A DNA stretch of 64,000 nucleotides from Paraburkholderia sp. Tr-20389 (GTDB lineage: Bacteria > Pseudomonadota > Gammaproteobacteria > Burkholderiales > Burkholderiaceae): positions 620,001 through 684,000 of the forward strand of contig NZ_JAAGPD010000001.1 of the NCBI RefSeq assembly GCF_017104565.1, given 5' to 3'. The position numbers and the translations under genes were made by a program. Positions 60,507 through 64,000 of the stretch are shown here, in pieces. The notes below the pieces were generated by a model. It was not told where the DNA came from, did no database searches, and saw only the letters and a program-made list of their open reading frames with translations. Every line of letters starts with the position of its first letter. The first letter of the stretch is position 1.

Positions 60507-62291
60507 CTAGGCCGGCAAGCCGGCCTGCCGCAATGCCTCCGACCAGATCTTTCCGGTCTCATACGCGCCGCTCGGTGAACGGTCGAGGTAGCTCTTGACC
60601 GTCAACGAGGGGTCGAGCACCAGCACTTCCTGCACCGTGCGCCGCGCCGCTTCGAGGTCGCCGAGCAGCGCTTGCGCGATCGCCAGCGCGCGCAACGTCG
60701 ACGTATTGGTGCGATTCACGCGCAGCGAACGTTGCGCGAGTTCGACCGCGCGTTCGTAGCGTCCCGCCGACAGCGCCGCCGTCGCGCCGAGCGATTCATA
60801 GAAGTAACGCAACGGATCGAGCGGCGAGAGCCGCAACGCGCGCTCGGTTGCGTCGACAGCCTGTTCGCCCTCGCCTTCGAACGCGAGCAGCGTGCCCTTC
60901 AGCAGCCACGCGAGCGAGTCGTTGGGATTCACATCGAGTGCGCGTTCGTAGCGACGTTGACCGACGTCGAGCTGCTTGAGCAGGTTCGTGTGCACGAAGC
61001 CGTCGATCGTCAGCGCGAGCGAGCAGTCGGGATCCGCATCGAGTGCGCGGCGCGTGCAGTCGAGCGCGGCCTGCGCCTGACCGGTGCGGTCGTCGGTCCA
61101 GCCGCGATTGAAGCGCAGCACGTGCCATTTGCCGAGCCACGCATGCGGCAGCGCCTGACGCCGCGCGCGTTCGATCAGCGCTTCGAGCATGTCGCGCGCG
61201 CGATGGAAGTCGTGCGAAACGCCACGATGCATCAGCACGATCGCGCTCATCAGCAGCGTCGAGCTGGCGAGCGACGGCAGCGCCTGCGAACGCGCGCGCT
61301 GCAATTCACGGTCGATGATCGCGCCGCTCACTTCGGCGACGATGCGGTCGATCAGCTCGTCTTCGCCGAGCATGATGTGCGTCGCGCGTCCCTTGATGCT
61401 CTGCGTCCACAGGATATGACGCGACTTCGCTTCCGCCAGCTCCACCACCAGCACGACCTGATCGCCCGAAGAACGATACGCGCCCGACAACACGTAGCGC
61501 GCGCCGAGAAACGCGCTGATCTCGTCGAGCGTCGCATCGCGCTCGCGAAACGTGGTGGTCGACAGGCGCGAGATCACCTGCATCTCGGCCGTGCGCGACA
61601 GCGACGAGATGATCTCGTCGGCCATCACTTCGCCGAGCACCTGCTGCTCCGCTTCGCCGCCGCGCGACGCGAACGGAATCACCGCGATCGTCGGCCGCAA
61701 TTCCGGCAGGAACGCGCTGCCCGGCACGATCACGGGACGCGGTCCGGGCGGTCCGATGCGATACGCGCGCACGGGCTGATCGAAATGCTTGAGATGGCAT
61801 TCGCCGAGATCTTCGATGTCGGCATCGAGTTCGGGCGTCAGCTGGTCGCGCACCTGCGCGGACACGACGATCTCGCCGGGACCCGCGAGCGTGTACAGCC
61901 GCGCGGCCAGATTGACGCCGCGGCCGTAGACATCGCGCTCGTCTTCGTAGAGTTGGGTGACGTGCAGGCCCATGCGCAGCAACATGTGCGTCGCGGCGGG
62001 AAGACCTGCGTTCATTTCGCCCGACGCGTGCTGGATCGCAAAGGTCGCCGCAAGCGCGTCGCGCAGTTCGACGAACGTGACCATCAGTCCGTCGCCTTCC
62101 GTGCGGATCAGACGGCCGCGATGCGCCGGCACGATATCGTTCTCGATGTGCGCCTTGTAGCGGCGCCACCGTCCCGCTGCTTCGACTTCGTTGTCCTGGA
62201 TCAGCCGGCACGACTCCACGAGATCCATGAACAGGACCGTACGAACGACACGCGCGAGCCCATCGGATGAGCAGGAGGAATCTGCAGTCAC
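60507..62291 (-). CDS. Class III adenylate/guanylate cyclase with TolB-like and TPR regions
   Basis: About 594 residues. The N-terminal cyclase domain keeps both metal aspartates, Asp23 in LFMDLVES and Asp67 in TEGDGLMVTF, and the DVYGRGVNLAARL transition-state motif. After it comes a TolB/FlgO-like domain (about residues 205-310; TIAVIPFASRGGEAEQQVLGEVMADEI) and a C-terminal half of TPR-type helices (ALDVNPNDSLAWLLKGTLLAFEGEGEQAV). No membrane span. The start is uncertain: GTG at 62291 (AAAGG 11 bases upstream) or ATG at 62348. It makes cAMP or cGMP, likely read by the LuxR/cNMP protein encoded just upstream. Confidence 0.88.
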   Translation of the reverse strand: MTADSSCSSDGLARVVRTVLFMDLVESCRLIQDNEVEAAGRWRRYKAHIENDIVPAHRGRLIRTEGDGLMVTFVELRDALAATFAIQHASGEMNAGLPAATHMLLRMGLHVTQLYEDERDVYGRGVNLAARLYTLAGPGEIVVSAQVRDQLTPELDADIEDLGECHLKHFDQPVRAYRIGPPGPRPVIVPGSAFLPELRPTIAVIPFASRGGEAEQQVLGEVMADEIISSLSRTAEMQVISRLSTTTFRERDATLDEISAFLGARYVLSGAYRSSGDQVVLVVELAEAKSRHILWTQSIKGRATHIMLGEDELIDRIVAEVSGAIIDRELQRARSQALPSLASSTLLMSAIVLMHRGVSHDFHRARDMLEALIERARRQALPHAWLGKWHVLRFNRGWTDDRTGQAQAALDCTRRALDADPDCSLALTIDGFVHTNLLKQLDVGQRRYERALDVNPNDSLAWLLKGTLLAFEGEGEQAVDATERALRLSPLDPLRYFYESLGATAALSAGRYERAVELAQRSLRVNRTNTSTLRALAIAQALLGDLEAARRTVQEVLVLDPSLTVKSYLDRSPSGAYETGKIWSEALRQAGLPA

Positions 62292-62508
62292 GTTGTTGCT
62301 GGCCTTTAAAACGTACGTGATATCGGCTCGCGATCCGCTTCGCCGCATTCGCGCAATCGTTGAGAACGCATCGCAATGCAGCGGCCGCGCATGCAGATGC
62401 AACGCTGCGCCGGCGGGTCGAAGTGCGGATGGCTCGCGTGTCGCGTCGGTCGGCAAAACATGCGCCCCGACGGTCATTTCGACGTGCGATTGCTATGTGT
62501 TATAGATC

Positions 62509-62537
62509 AAAAACCGCCGTTTAAAACGGCCTTTTTT
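62509..62537 (-). terminator. Bidirectional-type intrinsic terminator after the LuxR/cNMP gene
   Basis: A perfect stem GCCGTTT-A-AAACGGC has A5 on the left and T6 on the right, so it can end transcripts from either strand. For the leftward LuxR/cNMP gene it lies 86 bases past the stop. It sits within a 331-base region that otherwise should hold only the cyclase promoter. Confidence 0.7.
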
Positions 62538-62622
62538 CCTGAATCGGGTTTGCGTCATTCAAACCGTCGGACGCAGCACGGCGATTGATATCGCGCATGT
62601 AAATAAACCGCTGCACATGAAA

Positions 62623-63690
62623 CTAGTTTTTCGCGCGCAGATTGTCCGCTTCGAGCCGGCGCGTAATTAAATGAATCAGATAAGTAGCGAACTCCGGATC
62701 CTGATAATAAAGCCGCATGGCATCCGTCGCCGAGACCATCAGCAATTCGCAATCGCTGATGCAGCGCGCGGTACAGGTGCGCCGGTGATCCGGCGAAAAG
62801 AGTCCGATCTCGCCGAGCACCGTGCCTTGCCCGACTTCGATGTTGATCTCCAGCAGGCTCACCGTGCCGCGCACGACGTAATACAGCGCGTCGCTCGGAT
62901 CGTTCTTGCGGAACAGCACTTCGCCCGCCTTGAAGCGTGACGGCATCGTGAACGCCAGCAGTCTGCCCACTGAAAGCTGGCCGTCCAGCGCGTGATGCAG
63001 CTGCGCGTCGCCGATCTGCTGCAAGCGCGCGGCGGCCACGCTCGCCTGCCCGCGGCTGCCGACCTTCAATGCCTTGTAGACGGTATACAGGTGCACCTTC
63101 ACGGTGCCTTCCGTGATGTTCAACTGTTTCGCAATCGACTTGTTGGTTTCGCCGCGCGCAGCCAGCGCGAGCACCTGAATTTGCCTGGGCGTGAGGACGT
63201 GAGGCTTCGCGTCGGACGATGCTTCGGCCGATGCTTCGGCGATAGCCAAAGCGGAGGCGTCGGGTGTGGGCGCATCGTTCGCGGACAACTCCGGCGGGAG
63301 CGCTTCCAGCACCAGCGGCGCGGACGCCGGATAACGACTGCCGGCAAGCACGAGACGCAGTGCATCCAGCAGCGCCCGTCCCGATTCCGATTTGCCGAGA
63401 TGCCCCGCGACGCCCGCCGACACGAATTGCTCGACCGTCCGCGGATCGACGGCTGTCAGCAATACGAGCACGGGCAAGCCCGCTGAAAGACGCTGCGATG
63501 CCGTCGCCACGCTGAGCGCATCGGGCAGATAGTCGCCGTCGAGCACGATCAGATCGGCGGGCGCGCCGCTCTCGAAGACGTTCGACGCGTAATCGGCACA
63601 ACGCACGTCGACCTGCTCGCCGAGATCGGCGAGAAGACGCGCGACCCCATCGCGAAACAGACCTGTCGGAGCGACGAACAGAATCAGCAT
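62623..63690 (-). CDS. LuxR-type regulator with pseudo-receiver and cyclic-nucleotide-binding domain
   Basis: A 355-residue protein of unusual order: receiver-like domain (about residues 1-110), LuxR HTH (about 165-225; LTPRQIQVLALAARGETNKSIAKQLN, then TEGTVKVHLYTVYKAL), then a cNMP-binding domain (about 245-350; RFKAGEVLFRKNDPSDALYYVVRGTVSLLE with phosphate-binding cassette GEIGLFSPDHRRTCTA). The receiver keeps Asp51 and Lys101 but lacks the Mg-binding acid pair at its first strand (FVAPTGLFRDG), so it may not be phosphorylated. Its signal is probably a cyclic nucleotide. Located before the cyclase gene, it is the likely effector of that enzyme. Confidence 0.88.
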   Translation of the reverse strand: MLILFVAPTGLFRDGVARLLADLGEQVDVRCADYASNVFESGAPADLIVLDGDYLPDALSVATASQRLSAGLPVLVLLTAVDPRTVEQFVSAGVAGHLGKSESGRALLDALRLVLAGSRYPASAPLVLEALPPELSANDAPTPDASALAIAEASAEASSDAKPHVLTPRQIQVLALAARGETNKSIAKQLNITEGTVKVHLYTVYKALKVGSRGQASVAAARLQQIGDAQLHHALDGQLSVGRLLAFTMPSRFKAGEVLFRKNDPSDALYYVVRGTVSLLEINIEVGQGTVLGEIGLFSPDHRRTCTARCISDCELLMVSATDAMRLYYQDPEFATYLIHLITRRLEADNLRAKN

Positions 63691-63849
63691 GCGCGTCTGC
63701 TCCTTTGCGGTTGGCCGGCGGTCCGTGTGCCGCGTGCACCTTGCTATTGATATGAATAAAACAAAGCGCCCGCGCTGCTAACCGTTATAGGACACGCAAC
63801 GCGATGCGTGTGGCGCGCCATGCGCATCGTACGGCCGCGCGAACGCGCT

Positions 63850-64000
63850 TCAGCGCACGTACGATTCGACGATTCCCGCTGCCGCGCACAGCAGTACGAC
63901 GAGCAAGGGCCGCACATTCCAGCGCGTGAGCAGAATCAGCGCGATCACGGCGACGGCGAAGTCGGCGGCGGAGAGAACCGCACTCGTCCACACGGGCGAA
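63850..64000 (-). CDS. C-terminus of a membrane protein, probably ChrA chromate transporter (partial)
   Basis: The leftward frame is open from the window edge for 49 residues and ends GIVESYVR. It has two hydrophobic stretches (ADFAVAVIALILL and LLVVLLCAAAGIV) and the phrase SPVWTSAVLSAADFA, which resembles the last segments of ChrA-family transporters. The N-terminal bulk lies outside the window, so the call is tentative. Confidence 0.55.
   Translation of the reverse strand, partial: SPVWTSAVLSAADFAVAVIALILLTRWNVRPLLVVLLCAAAGIVESYVR

Noticed and set aside
60672-62270. 532-codon plus-strand open frame
   Set aside because: Antisense shadow of the cyclase gene with histidine/arginine-rich low-information sequence.

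Overview
The window is a GC-rich, gene-dense stretch of a beta-proteobacterial chromosome or chromid, most likely Paraburkholderia, Caballeronia or a close relative. The evidence is a DUF3331 protein and a DUF4148-type secreted peptide (both largely Burkholderiaceae families), a Burkholderia-type 16-strand porin, and an FNR-controlled stress island resembling the low-oxygen-activated (lxa) locus known from Burkholderia cenocepacia. I see no tRNA, rRNA, CRISPR array, insertion sequence or prophage.

Layout. (1) 1-13.2 kb: a ten-gene leftward operon (11400 to 1455) flanked by two MocR-type (GntR/aminotransferase) regulators. Eight genes form the conserved Nit1C cluster: MSMEG_0572/Sll0783 protein, Nit6803-type nitrilase, MSMEG_0568 radical SAM protein, GNAT, AIR-synthase-like protein, MSMEG_0565 glycosyltransferase, MSMEG_0570 protein and MSMEG_0569 flavoprotein. 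Fused to its end by tight spacing and an ATGA overlap are an LnmK-like acyltransferase/decarboxylase and a B12-dependent methylmalonyl-CoA mutase. A sigma-54 promoter and MocR-type repeats lie upstream. (2) 13.2-27.4 kb: an anoxia/stress island with four universal stress proteins, CBS-BON protein, nitroreductase-like proteins, flavodoxin, alcohol dehydrogenase, HPF/RaiA-like factor, two response regulators, one intact and one truncated sensor kinase, and an FNR-type [4Fe-4S] regulator. At least five good FNR boxes lie in its promoters.

(3) 27.4-35.5 kb: long-chain acyl-CoA ligase, AraC regulator, deacetylase, EF-hand protein, S10 peptidase lipoprotein, cytochrome c4 and the wreck of a PQQ dehydrogenase. 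(4) 35.7-48.7 kb: an uncharacterised catabolic cluster on the minus strand: FadR-type GntR regulator, two carboxymuconolactone-decarboxylase-family proteins, cupin, three hydroxyisobutyrate-dehydrogenase-family enzymes, aldehyde dehydrogenase, NIPSNAP, MmgE/PrpD, SDR, metallo-beta-lactamase-fold lactonase and two MFS transporters. Both apparent transcription units and the regulator itself carry a TTGT-NN-GAC-type site, so one regulon is likely.

(5) 49.2-56.8 kb: porin, HAD phosphatase, HDOD protein, DUF3331 protein, TetR regulator, M14 carboxypeptidase and small proteins. (6) 56.8-63.7 kb: a leftward locus with a class III nucleotidyl cyclase fused to TolB-like and TPR regions, a PAP2/haloperoxidase-like protein with a (Gly-Gly-Ala)10 head, a subtilisin-like protease, and upstream a LuxR regulator that joins a degenerate receiver to a cyclic-nucleotide-binding domain. 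The right edge cuts a membrane protein, probably a ChrA chromate transporter. Homology calls rest on motif and family recognition by eye; no database search was run.
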